The notes below the pieces were generated by a model. It was not told the DNA's origin and searched no databases. It saw only the letters and a list, made by a program, of their open reading frames with translations. This document shows positions 6,220 through 6,724 of a DNA stretch of 6,724 nt, piece by piece. Both the position numbers and the translations under genes were made by a program. Numbering within the stretch: position 1 is the first letter of the stretch; every line of letters starts with the position of its first letter. Source of the DNA: Candidatus Uhrbacteria bacterium (GTDB taxonomy: Bacteria > Patescibacteriota > Patescibacteriia > CAIXNZ01); contig DSBA01000006.1 in the NCBI GenBank assembly GCA_011046145.1, forward strand, positions 1 through 6,724, given 5' to 3'.

Positions 6220-6543
6220 TTATTTATATAATCTTTTGATAAACTGATCTTTAAACAAACGAAAAGCCAGGCGATTTTCTTTAAGGTAAATATATGGTGA
6301 AGCAAGCAAGTTCTGGCACTGCTGGCATTTTAAATAATCAACCTTTTTAATATCTTGTTTCTGCAAATCAACCAGTTCAGCTGGCGCAATTATCCGGTCA
6401 AAATATAATCTTAACAAATTACCAGGACCGTCTTTTTGATAAACCAAGACTTTATGACCGCATTTAGCACAAATAATATCATATAATCTAGAATTTCCGA
6501 CCCGAGCATGTTTAAATTTATCACGTTTTAACTTTAATGTCAT
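6220..6543 (-). CDS. Small conserved protein with two CxxC pairs (zinc-ribbon-like)
   Basis: A 107-residue protein with C25-AK-C28 and C73-QQ-C76, spaced like the two knuckles of a zinc ribbon. Between them lies a distinctive YQKDGPGNLLRLYFDRI segment, and the N-terminus has RDKFKHARVGNSRLYD. I recall close relatives in Patescibacteria, all without a known function. The frame stays open to an ATG at 6648, but I chose the ATG at 6543. The longer version would overlap the transposase tail ending at 6611, its extra 35 residues look unlike the rest, and a candidate promoter lies just before 6543. The CAP gene follows after 31 bases and may share its transcript. Zinc binding is inferred from the cysteines only. 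Confidence 0.75.
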   Translation of the reverse strand: MTLKLKRDKFKHARVGNSRLYDIICAKCGHKVLVYQKDGPGNLLRLYFDRIIAPAELVDLQKQDIKKVDYLKCQQCQNLLASPYIYLKENRLAFRLFKDQFIKRLYK

Positions 6544-6562
6544 ATCATTTACTTGTACTTTA

Positions 6563-6591
6563 ATCTTACTAAATTTAGCTTTAAAAATCAA
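6563..6591 (-). promoter_or_regulatory. Candidate promoter for the CxxC protein gene
   Basis: On the minus strand TTGATT (6591-6586) and TAAGAT (6568-6563) are 17 bases apart, each matching the consensus hexamers at 4 of 6 positions. A start near 6556 would give a leader of only about 13 bases before the ATG at 6543. The match is weak and the region AT-rich. Confidence 0.3.
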
Positions 6592-6610
6592 CAAATATCT
6601 GGCTGTATAG

Positions 6611-6724
6611 TTAACAGTCAAGGGTAACACTTTTAATAAATTTTTCATGTGGAGTTAATCCATTAATGGATAAATGAATCCTTTCATAGTTATAGAAATT
6701 TAACCATTCAATTGTATTTTTAAA
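6611..6724 (-). CDS. Integrase-core transposase, C-terminal fragment (runs off window)
   Basis: The last 37 codons of a minus-strand frame that enters from beyond the right edge and ends at TAA (6613-6611). The peptide includes TIEWLNFYNYERIHLSI and NGLTPHEKF, the characteristic C-terminal block of rve/DDE integrase-type transposases (WL.FYN..R.H.S..G.TP...). The pattern suggests an IS481-like or related element, different from the IS3 element at the other edge, whose equivalent block reads EYINYYNNKRRQWNLNKMTP. The catalytic residues lie outside the window, so I cannot tell whether the gene is intact. The element's terminal repeat should lie between 6610 and the CxxC gene but I could not identify it. 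Confidence 0.75.
   Translation of the reverse strand, partial: FKNTIEWLNFYNYERIHLSINGLTPHEKFIKSVTLDC

Noticed and set aside
6544..6648. Longer N-terminus for the CxxC protein
   Set aside because: It overlaps the transposase C-terminal codons and adds 35 residues without resemblance to the conserved body.

Overview
The window reads as an AT-rich bacterial chromosome segment, most likely from a Candidate Phyla Radiation (Patescibacteria, Parcubacteria-like) genome. That assignment is inference from recalled family resemblance. The secreted CAP-domain protein carries two copies of a ~52-residue repeat (ILLQVQ..GEAWYV...YMKDG..AYE.MR..GLGIT.ADL.KI) that I associate with extracytoplasmic proteins of this group. 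The 107-residue CxxC protein and the 526-residue membrane protein also look like lineage-typical conserved hypotheticals. The standard genetic code fits all genes.

Every supported gene is on the minus strand, so the natural reading order is from high to low coordinates. At the right edge (6724-6611) is the C-terminal tail of an integrase-type (DDE) transposase whose body lies outside the window. Next come a small two-CxxC protein (6543-6220) and, 31 bases on, an exported protein with SH3-like, twin-repeat and CAP domains (6188-4758). Its stop is followed by a run of imperfect 10-bp tandem repeats and a hairpin terminator. The terminator abuts an extended -10 promoter for a GT-B glycosyltransferase-like protein (4591-3245). 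A 233-bp AT-rich gap with a candidate promoter leads to a conserved membrane protein of unknown function (3011-1431). Only 38 bp downstream sits a complete IS3-family insertion sequence (1392-1), with orfA, orfB in the -1 frame, and 29-bp imperfect terminal inverted repeats.

The four non-mobile genes do not form an obvious pathway. Two (glycosyltransferase, CAP protein) suggest envelope or surface functions and one is an integral membrane protein. Spacing suggests one two-gene unit (6543-4758) and two independently promoted single genes. I found no RNA gene, CRISPR array, defence system or origin. The features most worth a second look are the frameshift region of the IS, the decamer repeats after the CAP gene, the back-to-back terminator and promoter, and the divergent glycosyltransferase and membrane protein families.
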